NCBI GenBank assembly: GCA_007844125.1
Contig: CM017573.1
Location: 5,919,441 to 5,983,440, forward strand
Source of the DNA: Sinonovacula constricta
Lineage: Eukaryota > Mollusca > Bivalvia > Cardiida > Solecurtidae
Direction of reading: 5' to 3'
DNA length: 64,000 nucleotides
In this document: positions 34,301 through 47,719 of the stretch, piece by piece
Layout of the letters: every line of letters starts with the position of its first letter
How positions within the stretch are numbered: position 1 is the first letter of the stretch
Notes under the pieces: model-generated
Seen by the model: the letters and a program-made list of their open reading frames with translations, nothing else
Told to the model about the DNA's origin: nothing
Database searches by the model: none
Made by a program: the position numbers and the translations under genes

Positions 34301-34924
34301 CAACGTCAAGGTCTCTAACCCTATTCTTCCCCTTTTCTCTGAAAACTCTGTAAAATATCGCCATTATTCTATTGCCGAGAAATCTGCTTGGAATGCATTG
34401 ATTTTTTTTACCCAATGCGTGTATTGAATCTCCCCCCCCCCGCCCCCCACCCCCCAACTTCATATTGCTTTGCCTTTCGAAAACCAATGCAGCTTGAACG
34501 AAGCTACCGCTGGCATCAGAAATCAATAATATCCTTTAGAAATGACATATAGTTGACCTAGAAGTGATATTCGCGACTACAGACAAACCATGCACACACA
34601 AAGATCAATACCCCACATTTACAAGTTGTGTCCATTGATAGACAGAGAGAGAGAGAGAAAATCCGATGAAGAAATAAAGCTCGGAAACATAGCAATATAA
34701 TGACATTCGGTTTTAGAGTTTAAAAAAATTATAGGCGTGTGGGACTGTGGTTGTCTTAGAGTGCGAGAAATCCTCCAATGTTCTTAGCATATATACAAAT
34801 GGTTTGATCCATCGCAGATGGGAGGGGAGCGATCAGAGTGATCAGCCATTTGAAGTCATCTCGCGATTCAGTAATTAAGTGCTTAAAAGTCGGTATAATG
34901 GTATCGATGGCAGAGAATTCACAT

Positions 34925-35650
34925 ACCTGCGCTATTAGCAGTCGCAATGGTCTGGTTTTGCGGTTTCTTTACAGCGAAGCCATATGGAGTGGGTGCCTAG
35001 ACTGTCAACCATCTTGAACCCTCGAGAAAGACGAAAGAAACCGTTCGATCAGCACAGCAATGAAAGAGAAAAATCCTATAATTCCACAATCACTATTAGG
35101 TTCGATTTTTCATCTACACTCCCGTAAATCTCCACTACGGCACGGAGAACGTTCAGTTATATAGTAACGTCAGCCGATTTCATACTAGATGAGATGCCTG
35201 TCTGCGAACGAACACGGGGGAAGGGGGTGGTTTTTGTATCTTCCGCTGTTCGGCGAATTCCGGCTAGAATCACTTACATAAAGATAGGGATGTGTCGATA
35301 AGCGTTCACCTGCAATTAACGTTAACACAGCTCGATGGGGAACAACTACCGGATTATGCGGCCGTTTTTCACGTTTTTAGCTCCAAAACACGCGATTCTA
35401 GTCGTCTACTACTAATCATAATATATCCCGAAATATATTTCTGAGAGATTCTAATATTATCGAATTGTGCCTTCCTTGAAATGTAAGACACTCCGAGTGA
35501 GGGCGAACTCATTTTCCTCCCAGGGGAAGGCAGGTATCAAGCCATTTTCCGATACCCATAGATTACAGTTATTTTCTTGTAGATTCCGAATGGCCTTTGT
35601 GGAAATGAAGCCTTGGCCGCGCAAACGCTTTTAACCGATTGATACACAGC
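34925..35650 (-). promoter_or_regulatory. Possible minus-strand promoter and non-coding first exon
   Basis: This is the longest unique CpG-containing stretch in the window. On the minus strand, GCGCAG followed by GTATGTG at about 34930-34918 is a good splice donor. Upstream lie AAGATGG (35009-35015), CpG-rich words and a CRE-like half site (AACGTCA, plus 35167-35173). No frame runs cleanly into the donor, so the exon would be untranslated. It could belong to the same transcription unit as the receptor exon 31 kb away, but nothing here proves it. Confidence 0.25.
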
Positions 35651-35869
35651 CTCGCGCATTCCGCGTACAGGCAATCAACGTTGTAAATAGAGTAGTGAAA
35701 ACAGATCAAGACAAAAGGGGAAATAGAGGGGGAAAATAGTGGAGTTAGTTTTGATTGTTTGTTTGTTTTTCTGGGGTAGTGGTACTGACTAAATAGCTAA
35801 TGCACTAAAGGTTGTTGATTCGCCGATAGTAAAAGAATAAGATGCGCGGACAACACGTAAGGCTTGGGC

Positions 35870-36040
35870 AGGGGTGGGTGGGGTAATGCTAGAATGTGTT
35901 GCTGTTCTGTGTGAGTTATATTACTGGTTGGGGAAGTGAGGGGCACAGAGGGTGGAATGGAGGGACTGTGGGGTAATCAATAAGATGGGGGATGGAAGGA
36001 GGGGGGAGGGGGGGGGGATGGAAGGGGGGGGGGTATAGCG
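35870..36040 (+). repeat. G-rich purine tract with quadruplex potential
   Basis: GGGGTGGGTGGGG and several G-runs of 6-10 bases occur, most densely at 35985-36034. The pattern fits G-quadruplex formation on the plus strand. Confidence 0.65.
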
Positions 36041-36124
36041 TGTTTTAAATTGCGGACGATAAGAGACCCGTGCTAAAAATATACACGCCAAGTCTGATGT
36101 CTTGTGTAATGGCTATACTGTTAT

Positions 36125-36147
36125 ATATTATTTTTATTATTATTATA

Positions 36148-36195
<48 letters not shown>

Positions 36196-36217
36196 AGTAG
36201 TAGTAGTAGTAGAAGTT

Positions 36218-36266
<49 letters not shown>

Positions 36267-36402
36267 AAGTAGTAGTAATAGTAGTAATAGTAGTAGTAGT
36301 AGCATAAGCACTATTATAAGCATTATTATTAGCATAATCATTATTAGCATTAGCATTATTGTTATAAGCATAATAAGCATTATTATTATTATTATTATTA
36401 TA

Positions 36403-36444
<42 letters not shown>

Positions 36445-36445
36445 A
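36125..36445. repeat. ATT and AGT trinucleotide microsatellites
   Basis: (ATT)n, then (AGT)n at 36197-36300, then AGCATT/ATT repeats to 36443. The serine- and isoleucine-rich frames are artefacts. Confidence 0.97.
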
Positions 36446-36646
36446 AATAATTACTAGCTGCCTATTTTTTTTCTTTTTCGTTTAGCAGATTTTGTACGTT
36501 TGGTCATTACAAATAATTATAATACTCTCATTTTTGCTTAAAATGGATATATTGCGATTGTCCTACGTTGGTATTTTAAGTTGTTTGGTATTTTAAAAAC
36601 ATATCACACTCATGGTTTGAGAACCGCCTGTGGTTTGTTTTTTTGA

Positions 36647-36781
36647 GTGTCCTTCTTAGCGAGGTGGTCCTCTTAGCGAGGTGTCCCTCTTAGCGAGGTG
36701 GTCCTCTTAGCGAGGTGTCCCTCTTAGCGAGGTGGTCCTCTTAGCGAGGTGTCCCTCTTAGCGAGGTGGTCCTCTTAGAGC
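36647..36781. repeat. Hairpin-forming 34-bp minisatellite
   Basis: Alternating half-units CCTCTTAGCGAGGTGT (16 bp) and CCCTCTTAGCGAGGTGGT (18 bp, overlapping reading) give a 34-bp period with about eight half-units. Each half contains CCTC...GAGG, an inverted pair with a five-base loop. It ends just before the TSD of the next MITE. Confidence 0.9.
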
Positions 36782-36792
36782 GTTGATTCGAC

Positions 36793-37111
36793 CATTCTCT
36801 CACCAGAGGGCGTGCTACACAAGTTTCGCTTACACCTCTGTCAACGCCTGGTGTACAAGATTCTTGTACAAAATATAAATAATGAATAAAATGCTCGTGA
36901 GATTATTTTGATCTCTGTATATTTTACTTAAAATGAAAATGGGTATTTTTATTTTTTTAGAACAATGTTCAAGATATATTTTAACCCAAATTTTCGGGGA
37001 ACTATTTTGCGACATGTGACTATAGAATATCACGTGTATGAGAACTACTTTTCCCGGCGTTGACAGAGGTGTAAGCGAAACGTGTGTAGCACGCCCTCTG
37101 GTGAGAGAATG
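36793..37111. mobile_element. Mutator-like MITE with ~56-bp inverted repeats and perfect 9-bp TSD
   Basis: The left end CATTCTCTCACCAGAGGGCG continues through TTTCGCTTACACCTCTG to CAACGCC at about 36848. The right end is its reverse complement from about 37056 to 37111, differing at about one position. TGATTCGAC flanks both sides (36784-36792 and 37112-37120). The 319-bp core is AT-rich and non-coding. Long termini plus a 9-bp TSD point to a Mutator-like source. Confidence 0.9.
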
Positions 37112-37820
37112 TGATTCGACATCGTCATAGAGGGCGCATCGGACTGATTCGCCACAGCCGGTCACACCGTACCCCATCTTCCACATAAACAGTGTGATGT
37201 CATTGGTCATCGTCGACAACGACGGACGAACATCATCATTATCATGTGGTAGATTAGAATCATTACGTACGAATTGAAATTATCTTGGGGTTTACTCAAA
37301 TGTATGATTCAAGTCTTTGGCGATCGTGAGGCATTTAATACATCCTTGCATCTGTGTTAAATATTATTTATTATCTATTTATATTTTTGCTCGCTTACCA
37401 TTGTGTTCACCACTGTTATATTTTTTGTTTATCTGTTTATTTTTTGTGTTGTTTTTTTTAATTAATGTAAACGTAGTACCTATAATTAAAGTATCTTGCT
37501 ATATTTTTAATTGTACGTAACGTAGATCTACTGTTTTATTATTACGTAACGTCAACGCCTTGTGTTATGTAACTAGCAACGACCACAACTACCACCACCA
37601 TAACCACTACAATCACCATCCCCACTATCATCTAAATCAACATTAACACGAATCGCTTACACTCAGCAATACTTCATTAATTGTGTCCCTTCTTTTCTCA
37701 CTTCCCTTGAATACACTTTATTACATTTTTCTGTTTTCTGTACATTTTATGTTATGCTTTCCCTTAATCTGGAGGTAATAAAAGATATCAATAATAGCCT
37801 ACTATTATATCTATTTAAAT
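37112..37820. other. Unique DNA, CpG-containing at its left end
   Basis: 37120-37240 is CpG-rich and open on the minus strand (a frame reading TNDITLFMWKMGYGVTGC). There is no recognised domain, and it runs into the MITE and hairpin repeat, so it was not called a gene. The rest is AT-rich. Confidence 0.35.
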
Positions 37821-38136
37821 TGTTTGTTTGTTTATTGGGTTTATCGTCCCACCAACAGTATTTCAGTTATCTGGAGACGGTGTCCACTTGAAGCAGATAT
37901 AGTTCTGCCTTCACTGTGTATAGCATGCCGTGAACACCTGACATGATATCACACCCAGTCACATTATCCTAACACCGGGCCAACCAGTCATGGAACTACC
38001 CTTATATTTGCTGGAGCGTTAACAAGGAAGCTATACCACTACCATTTTAACGACTTTAGTATGTCGCGACCCGGATCGAACCCGGGGCTTCCCGTACCTG
38101 GAGCCGACGCTCTACCGATTGCGCTACCAGGTCCGG
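37821..38136 (-). mobile_element. S2 SINE, full length, minus orientation
   Basis: The reverse complement runs from CCGGACCTGGTAGCGCAATC and B box GGGTTCGATCC through the body to CTATACACAGTGAAGGCAG, one copy of the tail unit, and a CAATAAACAAACAAACAA end. It serves as the reference full-length copy for the family. Confidence 0.9.
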
Positions 38137-38398
38137 TTATTTATTAAAATTGTGTGATTTAAAGAAGTTTCAGTTTTAGTTTAACTGACAGGCAACTATT
38201 TCTAAATGGAACTACATACATGTAACGTTATAAGGCACGTAAGTGTAATTTACTTTATAAGTGTTAGATTTTAGGTTGGAATTTTTAGACAAAGAACCAA
38301 TACAATAGTGGATAACGTGTAATATTTTCGGATAATGCACCTGCAGACAAGACAACTATTTATTTTTTTTATAAACAATGTGATCTGCTGGCAATTGA

Positions 38399-38446
38399 TG
38401 GTGGCGGCGGATGGGGCGGGGGTAGGGGGGCGTGGTGGGGGCGTGC
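38399..38446 (+). repeat. G-rich run with quadruplex potential
   Basis: GGTGGCGGCGGATGGGGC is followed by several GGGG runs. It directly precedes an S3 head. Confidence 0.6.
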
Positions 38447-38812
38447 GCCTGTGGCCGAGCGGTTAGATTCGCTGACTTGAAACATGTTACACCGCACCGA
38501 CACAATTATGGTCAAATTGGCGAGGTTCACTTGATAGTTCATATGGTTCTAAAGGATTAAGGTGCAAGGATTAGCGTTAATAAATGTATAATTAGGGTAA
38601 TTTCTTTCTTTTATTTCTTTTTTTCTTTGTTTTCTTTGGGTTTTTTTCTTGTTACATCGCACCGACACAATTATGGTTATATTGGCGACGTCCATCTAAT
38701 ACCAGTTCTAAGTCCGGGTGGAACTAACTACACACCGTAAGTTGGCTGGAAAATCTCCCCACATGAAAGTTCTCGCCCCGACCAGGACTCGAATCTGTCG
38801 AATGGTCAATAG
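38446..38812. mobile_element. Two S3 fragments: one plus, one minus
   Basis: 38446-38545 has the S3 tRNA-like head (GCCTGTGGCCGAGCGGTTAG) joined to the 3' sequence ACACCGCACCGACACAATTA in reverse sense, so it looks rearranged. 38647-38812 is a minus copy ending in the CGACCAGGACTCGAATC B box. Confidence 0.6.
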
Positions 38813-39207
38813 TCATTCCCAATTAATAAAACGAAAATATTTTATTATTGTTACAGTGTTAAAAGTGTAATTTAGGGAATCTTCTGATACAGCTTTAATA
38901 AGAATGTATGTAGTGTTATTGTACTCCGTCAGAATTCAGGGACATAAAAAAGTCGTTTTAGCAAGATCTTTCAAGTTCACCATAACTTCTAGGCATTGTC
39001 TACGATGTTATTTTTGGCTCATCGAGATACTATTTCAAATACATTGGCATCTGAGAAATAAAACTTTCACTTAAGGTTTTGCCTATAAAATACTCAAATA
39101 AAACACGAAAACTGTACAAATATCTCTAAAGATCTGTGTTTTCGCTTTAAAATTTAAATTTTATTAGCACTTATATTTACCCCGAAGCTTTGGTAGAGAT
39201 GTGTAGG

Positions 39208-39478
39208 ATTAAGTCTATTGGGACGTTTCTATAGAAAATAGAAGCCGAAACTAGCGCAAAAAAAGATTCTATCCAGCTTAGAAGTCCCAGCCTCACTTCT
39301 ACCTGTTCTACCAAAATGACGTGTAATTCGCCATATAAAACTGTCAATCAAACTGTCAATCGTCTTGACGTGCTCAATCTTGTCGTCACAAGGGGCGGAG
39401 TCAAGCCATAATGCGTGGTTTGCTGCACATGCGCAAATGAAAATAAAACCATTTAGTAAAATAGATCGATCTTTTTTG
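39208..39478 (+). repeat. Family D repeat, copy 2
   Basis: It begins AAGTCTATTGGGACGTTTC and shares AGAAAATAGAAGCCGAAAC, CCTCACTTCTACCTGTTC, CGTCTTGACGTGCTCAA and CATTTAGTAAAATAGATCG with the copy at 21650. The inverted arm on its right side is decayed. Confidence 0.7.
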
Positions 39479-39847
39479 TTTATTTTTGTTATATTTACTT
39501 TTGTATGTTAAAAATATGTTAAAATCTATAAAATATTGATAATATAATAAATTGAACTCTAGTAAACGTACTGCATGATATTTTTATGTCAAAGTCTTAC
39601 TACTACAACCTACCATAAAATATATATATTTAAAATATCTTGATAATAAAGATCAGCAATGTAGTGTATGTACTATGTAATATTTTAGAAAATAACTAAC
39701 TGATGTAATCGTTAAAAAGGGGAGATAATACAATGCCAACTATTAGCCTAACACATACCAACTTATCTTTCTTTAACCACTGTTGGAAACAGATTGAATG
39801 TTGGCTGAATTGGGCAAGAGAGATTATTTAACTTATTATCTTGGGCG

Positions 39848-40345
<498 letters not shown>

Positions 40346-40468
40346 TCCTATTAACTGCACAAAACTACTTAGCTAGCGATGTTCGTTTAGAAGCAAATGA
40401 AATACAAGCAACCACGTTAAATTGTTGCTTCAAATTTGCAACATTATGATACCATACAGAAGTTGTTT

Positions 40469-40985
40469 TTAAAGGTGGTATCCGACAATTTGGACCAAAA
40501 TTTCTTTTTTCAAATCAGCAAATAAGTCATTGTTACCTGAAAAGACCCTGCAAACAATGTTCATTGACGTCCTAAATCTGTATGAACAGTTAAGCATAAA
40601 TCACCGCGTGCCAATGCAAACAGGTATTTCCTATCCGAGCCACGCAGCAGAGATAGCTATTTTTAAACTTAGAAATACCCCGTGACCACTAACTTTTGAG
40701 ATCACGTTATATAGTCATCAGGGTAATCCGCACTGACGTCGATATCTATTTTTAGCAGGAACCACTATCGAGCTTTTTATACAGCTGGAAAGACCACACA
40801 TTCAGGTTAATATTTTGCGATAAGTTCTGTCTAACAATTCAGTTAGCGTTCAAAATCGTATTAATTAAGATTATAGCATGGCTTTATACATAAAATTTGC
40901 CCAAATTCCCTAAAGCAGTGGTTCGATTTTGTTATATCTATTTGATATACTCAAGCTGTTGGGTATGGTGTTATTCGACTGTTTA
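40469..40985 (+). mobile_element. Family C element, near full length
   Basis: TTAAAGGTGGTATCCGACA opens the element, followed by ATTTGGACCAAAA and all internal blocks, including CACTGACGTCGAT and CTATTTTTAGCAGG. The E-box is mutated to CCCCGTGACC. The right end near 40960 (GGGTATGGTGTTATTC) is decayed. Confidence 0.8.
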
Positions 40986-41095
40986 ACTTGAGCTAATAAA
41001 CGTAATAGTATTTAACCACTGTTCTGTGGAATTTTGGGCATAATCCCTGCATAAAATTATACACTAGCAGTCTCCACGAAAGAAATTTAAAAAAT

Positions 41096-44000
41096 AATGG
41101 ACCTTCGGTCCACCAAGCTGGAAATATCTCCTGGACTGGACCAAATTTTACTGAACAGGTATGATTTTGGTATTTTGGCACAGAAGGTTGGTAATATCTC
41201 ATGGACTGGGCCAAATTTTACTGAACCGGTCTGATTTTGGCATTTTGGCAAAGGTTGTCAATATCTCATGGACTGGACCAAATTTTACTGGACCGGTATG
41301 ATTTTAGCATTTTGGCACAGAAGGTTGGCAATATCTCATGGACTGGACCAAATTTTACTGAACCGATATGATTTTGGTATTTTGGCACAGAAGGTTGGCA
41401 GTATCTCATGGACTGGACCAAATTTTTACTGAACCGGTATGATTTTTTGTATTTTGACACAGAAGGTTGGCAATATCTCCTGGACTGGACCAAATTTTAC
41501 TGATCCGGTATGATTTTGGCATTTTGGCACAGAAGGTTGGCAATATCTCATGGACAGGACCAAATTTTAATGAACCAGTATAATTTTAGCATTTTGGCAC
41601 ATAAAGATGGTAATATCTCATGGACTGGACCAAATTTTACTGAACCGGTATGATTTTGGTATTTTGGCACAGAAGGTTGGTAATATCTCCTGGACTGGAC
41701 CAAATTTTACTGAACCGATATGATTTTGGCATTTTGGCACATTAAGATGGTAATATCTCATGGACTAGACCAAATTTTACTGAACCGGTATGATTTTGGC
41801 ATTTTGGCACATAAAGATGGTAATATCTCATGGACTGGACCAAATTTTACTGAACCGGTATGATTTTGGTATTTTGGTACAGAAGGTTGGTAATATCTCA
41901 TGGACTGGACCAAATTTTACAGAACCGGTATGATTTTGGTATTTTGGCACAGAAGGTTGGCAATATCTCATGGACTGGACCAAATTTTACTGAACCGGTA
42001 TGATTTTGGTATTTTGGTACAGAAGGTTGTTAATATCTCATGGACTGGACCAAATTTTACTGAACAGGTATGATTTTGGCATTTTGGCACAGAAGGTTGG
42101 TATTATCTCATGGACTGGACCAAATTTTACTGAACCGGTATGATTTTGGTATTTTGGTACAGAAGGTTGTTAATATCTCATGGACTGGACCAAATTTTAC
42201 TGAACCGGTATGATTTTGGTATTTTGGTACAGAAGGTTGGTAATATCTCATGGACTGGACCAAATTTTACAGAACCGGTATGATTTTTTGTATTTTGACA
42301 CAGAAGGTTGGCAATATCTCCTGGACTGGACCAAATTTTACTGATCCGGTATGATTTTGGCATTTTGGCACAGAAGGTTGGCAATATCTCATGGACAGGA
42401 CCAAATTTTAATGAACCAGTATAATTTTAGCATTTTGGCACATAAAGATGGTAATATCTCATGGACTGGACCAAATTTTACTGAACCGGTATGATTTTGG
42501 TATTTTGGCACAGAAGGTTGGTAATATCTCCTGGACTGGACCAAATTTTACTGAACCGATATGATTTTGGCATTTTGGCACATTAAGATGGTAATATCTC
42601 ATGGACTAGACCAAATTTTACTGAACCGGTATGATTTTGGCATTTTGGCACATAAAGATGGTAATATCTCATGGACTGGACCAAATTTTACTGAACCGGT
42701 ATGATTTTGGTATTTTGGTACAGAAGGTTGGTAATATCTCATGGACTGGACCAAATTTTACAGAACCGGTATGATTTTGGTATTTTGGCACAGAAGGTTG
42801 GCAATATCTCATGGACTGGACCAAATTTTACTGAACCGGTATGATTTTGGTATTTTGGTACAGAAGGTTGTTAATATCTCATGGACTGGACCAAATTTTA
42901 CTGAACAGGTATGATTTTGGCATTTTGGCACAGAAGGTTGGTATTATCTCATGGACTGGACCAAATTTTACTGAACCGGTATGATTTTGGTATTTTGGTA
43001 CAGAAGGTTGTTAATATCTCATGGACTGGACCAAATTTTACTGAACAGGTATGATTTTGGCATTTTGGCACAGAAGGTTGGTATTATCTCATGGCCTGGA
43101 CCAAATTTTACTGATCCGGTATGATTTTGGCATTTTGGCACAGAAGGTTGGTTATATCTCATGGACTGGACCAAATTTTACTGAACCGGTATGATTTTGG
43201 TATTTTGGTACAGAAGGTTGTTAATATCTCATGGACTGGACCAAATTTTACTGAACAGGTATGATTTTGGTATTTTGGTACAGAAGGTTGGTAATATCTC
43301 CTGGACTGGACCAAATTTTACTGAACCGGTATGATTTTGGTTTTTTGGTACAGAAGGTTGTTAATATCTCATGGACTGGACCAAATTTTACTGAACAGGT
43401 ATGATTTTGGCATTTTGGTACAGAAGGTTGGTAATATCTCATGGACTGGACCAAATTTTACTGGACCGGTATGATTTTGGTATTTTGGCACAGAAGGTTG
43501 GTAATATCTCCTGGACTGGACCAAATTTTACTGAACCGGTATGATTTTGGTATTTTGGTACAGAAGGTTGGTAATATCTCATGGACTGGACCAAATTTTA
43601 CTGAACTGGTATGATTTTGGTATTTTGGTACAGAAGGTTGGTAATATCTCCTGGACTGGACCAAATTTTACTGAACCGGTATGATTTTGGTATTTTGGTA
43701 CAGAAGGTTGGTAATATCTCCTGGACTGGACTAAATTTTACTGAACCGGTATGATTTTGGTATTTTGGCACAGAAGGTTGGCAATATCTCATGGACTGGA
43801 CCAAATTTTACTGAACCGGTATGATTTTGGTATTTTGGCACAGAAGGTTGGTAATATCTCCTGGACTGGACCAAATTTTACTGAACCGGTATGATTTTGG
43901 TATTTTGGCACAGAAGGTTGGCAATATCTCATGGACTAGAACAAATTTTACTGAACCGGTATGATTTTGGTATTTTGGCACAGAAGGTTGGTAATATCTC

Positions 44001-47000
44001 CTGGACTGGACCAAATTTTACTGAACTGGTATGATTTTGGTATTTTGGCACAGAAGGTTGGCAATATCTCATGGACTAGAACAAATTTTACTGAACCGGT
44101 ATGTTTTTGGTATTTTGGCTCAGAAGGTTGGTAATATCTCCTGGACTGGACCAAATTTTACTGAATTGGTATGATATTGGTACAGAAGCTTGGTAATATC
44201 TCCTGGACTGGACCAAATTTTACTGAACCGGTATGATTTTGGTATTTTGGCACAGAAGGTTGGTAATATCTCATGGACTGGACCAAATTTTACTGAACCG
44301 GTATGATTTTGGTATTTTGGCACAGAAGGTTGGTATTATCTCATGGCCTGGACCAAATTTTACTGAACTGGTATGATTTTGGTATTTTGGCACAGAAGGT
44401 TGGCAATATCTCATGGACTAGAACAAATTTTACTGAACCGGTATGATTTTGGTATTTTGGCACAGAAGGTTGGTAATATCTCCTGGACTGGACCAAATTT
44501 TACTGAACTGGTATGATTTTGGTATTTTGGCACAGAAGGTTGGCAATATCTCATGGACTAGAACAAATTTTACTGAACCGGTATGATTTTGGTATTTTGG
44601 CTCAGAAGATTGGTAATATCTCCTGGACTGGACCAAATTTTACTGAATTGGTATGATATTGGTACAGAAGCTTGGTAATATCTCCTGGACTGGACCAAAT
44701 TTTACTGAACCGGTATGATTTTGGTATTTTGGCACAGAAGGTTGGTAATATCTCATGGACTGGACCAAATTTTACTGAACCGGTATGATTTTGGTATTTT
44801 GGCACAGAAGGTTGGCAATATCTCCTGGACTGGACCAAATTTTAATGAACTGGTATGATTTTGGCACAGAAGGTTGGCAATATCTCATGGACTGGACCAA
44901 ATTTTACTGAACCGGTTTGATTTGGGCATTTTGGCACAGAAGGTTGGCAATATCTCATGGACTGGACCAAATTTTACTGAACCGGTTTGATTTGGGCATT
45001 TTGGCACAGAAGGTTGGTTATATCTCCTGGACTGGACCAAATTTTACTGAACCGGTATTATTTGGGCATTTTGGCACAGAAGGTTGGTAATATCTCCTGG
45101 ACTGGACCAAATTTTACTGAACCGGTATGATTTTGGCACAGAAGGTTGGTAATATCTCCTGGACTGGACCAAATTTTACTGAACCGATATGATTTTGGTA
45201 TTTTGGCACAGAAGGTTGGTAATATCTCCTGGACTGGACCAAATTTTACTGAACTGGTATGATTTGGGCATTTTGACACAGAAGGTTGGTAATATCTCCT
45301 GGACTGGACCAAATTTTACCGAACTGATATGATTTTGGCACAGAAGGTTGGTAATATCTCCTGGACTGGACCAAATTTTACCGAACCGATATGATTTTGG
45401 TATTTTGGCACAGAAGGTTGGCAATATCTCCTGGACTGGACCAAATTTTACTGAACCGGTATGATTTTGGCATTTTGGCACAGACGGTTGGCAATATCTC
45501 ATGGACTGGACCAAATTTTACTGAACCGGTATGATTTTGGTATTTTGGCACAGAAGGTTGGTAATATCTCCTGGACTGGACCAAATTTTACTGAACCGGT
45601 ATGATTTTGGTATTTTGGCACAGAAGGTTGGTAATATCTCCTGGACTGGACCAAATTTTACTGAACCGGTATGATTTTGGTATTTTGGCACAGAAGGTTG
45701 GCAATATCTCCTGGACTGGACCAAATTTTACTGAACCGGTATGATTTTGGTATTTTGGCACAAAAGGTTGGTAATATCTCCTGGACTGGACCAAATTTTA
45801 CTGAATTGGTATGATATTGGTACAGAAGGTTGGTAATATCTCCTGGACTGGACCAAATTTTACTGAACCGGTATGATTTTGGCACAGAAGGTTGGTAATA
45901 TCTCCTGGACTGGACCAAATTTTACTGAACCGATATGATTTTGGTATTTTGGCACAGAAGGTTGGTAATATCTCCTGGACTGGACCAAATTTTACTGAAC
46001 CGATATGATTTGGGCATTTTGACACAGAAGGTTGGTAATATCTCCTGGACTGGACCAAATTTTACCGAACTGATATGATTTTGGCACAGAAGGTTGGTAA
46101 TATCTCCTGGACTGGACCAAATTTTACCGAACCGATATGATTTTGGTATTTTGGCACAGAAGGTTGGTAATATCTCCTGGACTGGACCAAATTTTACTGA
46201 ACCGGTATGATTTTGGTATTTTGGCACAGAAGGTTGGCAATATCTCCTGGACTGGACCAAATTTTAATGAACTGGTATGATTTTGGCATTTTGGCACAGA
46301 AGGTTGGCAATATCTCATGGACTGGACCAAATTTTACTGAACCGGTTTGATTTGGGCATTTTGGCACAGAAGGTTGGTTATATCTCCTGGACTGGACCAA
46401 ATTTTACTGAACCGGTATTATTTGGACATTTTTGCACAGAAGGTTGGTAATATCTTCTGGACTGGACCAAATTTTACTGAACCGGTATGATTTTGGCACA
46501 GAAGGTTGGTAATATCTCCTGGACTGGATCAAATTTTACTGAACCGATATGATTTTGGTATTTTGGCACAGACGGTTGGTAATATCTCCTGGACTGGACC
46601 AAATTTTACTGAACTGGTATGATTTTAGTATTTTGACACAGAAGGTTGGCAATATCTCCTGGACTGGACCAAATTTTACTGGACCGGTATGATTTTGGCA
46701 TTTTGGCACAGACGGTTGGCAATATCTCATGGACTGGACCAAATTTTACTGAACCGGTATGATTTTGGTATTTGGCACAGAAGGTTGGTAATATCTCCTG
46801 GACTGGACCAAATTTTACTGAACCGGTATGATTTTGGTATTTTGGCACAGACGGTTGGCAATATCTCATGGACTGGACCAAATTTTACTGAACCGGTATG
46901 ATTTTGGTATTTTGGCACAGAAGGTTGGTAATATCTCCTGGACTGGACCAATATTTACAGAACTGGTATGATTTTGGTATTTTGGCACAGAAGTTTGCTT

Positions 47001-47705
47001 ATATCTCCTGGACTGGACCAAATTTTACTGGACCGGTATGATTTTGATATTTTGGCACAGAAGGTTGGCAATATCTCATGGACTGGACCAAATTTTACTG
47101 AACTGGTATGATCTTGGCATTTTGGCACAGAAGGTTGGCAATATCTCATGGACTGGACCAAATTTTTCTAGACCGGTATGATTTTGATATTTTGGCACAG
47201 AAGGTTGGCAATATCTCATGGACTGGACCAAATTTTACTGAACTGGTATGATTTTGGTATTTTGGCACAGAAGGTTGGCAATATCTCCTGGACTGGACCA
47301 AATTTTACTGAACTGGTATGATTTTGGTATTTTGGCACAGAAGGTTGGCAATATCTCATGGACTGGACTAAATTTTACTGAACCTGTTTGATTTTGGTAT
47401 TTTGGTACAGAAGGTTGGCAATATCTCATGGACTGGACCAAATTTTACTGAACCGGTATGATTTTGGCATTTTGGCACAGAGGGTTGGTAATATCTCCTG
47501 GACTGGACCAAATTTTACTGAACCGGTATGATTTTGGTATTTTGGCACAGAAGGTTGGTAATATCTCCTGGACTGGACCAAATTTTACTGAACTGGTATG
47601 ATTTTGGTATTTTGGCACAGAAGGTTAATAATATCTCCTGGACTGGACCAATTTTACTAGACCGGTATTATTTTGACATTTTGGCTCAGGAGGTTGGTAA
47701 ACTAA
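41096..47705. repeat. 70-bp minisatellite, about 95 copies, 6.6 kb
   Basis: The unit is AATATCTCATGGACTGGACC, then AAATTTTACTGAACCGGT, then ATGATTTTGGTATTTTGG, then CACAGAAGGTTGGT (70 bp). A ~54-bp deletion variant lacks the TATTTTGG segment (for example at 45130 and 45330). Blocks are duplicated at offsets of ~841 bp (41441/42282), 482 bp (44161/44643) and ~745 bp (45319/46064). Minus-strand frames (VQSRRYYQPSVPKYQNHTG type) open for 200-340 bp only because three units make 210 bp; they are not genes. Confidence 0.96.
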
Positions 47706-47719
47706 CCCGAGGTGTTATG

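Noticed and set aside
36070..36450. Serine/isoleucine- and leucine-rich frames
   Set aside because: Pure ATT/AGT microsatellite translated on both strands.
37120..37240. Minus-strand coding-like stretch reading TNDITLFMWKMGYGVTGC
   Set aside because: Short, no domain recognised, bounded by a MITE and a hairpin repeat; chance frame in CpG-rich DNA is likelier.
41266..47441. Many ~68-residue minus-strand frames starting VQSRRYYQPS or similar
   Set aside because: By-product of the 70-bp array (three units equal 210 bp). All have the same stop once per cycle.
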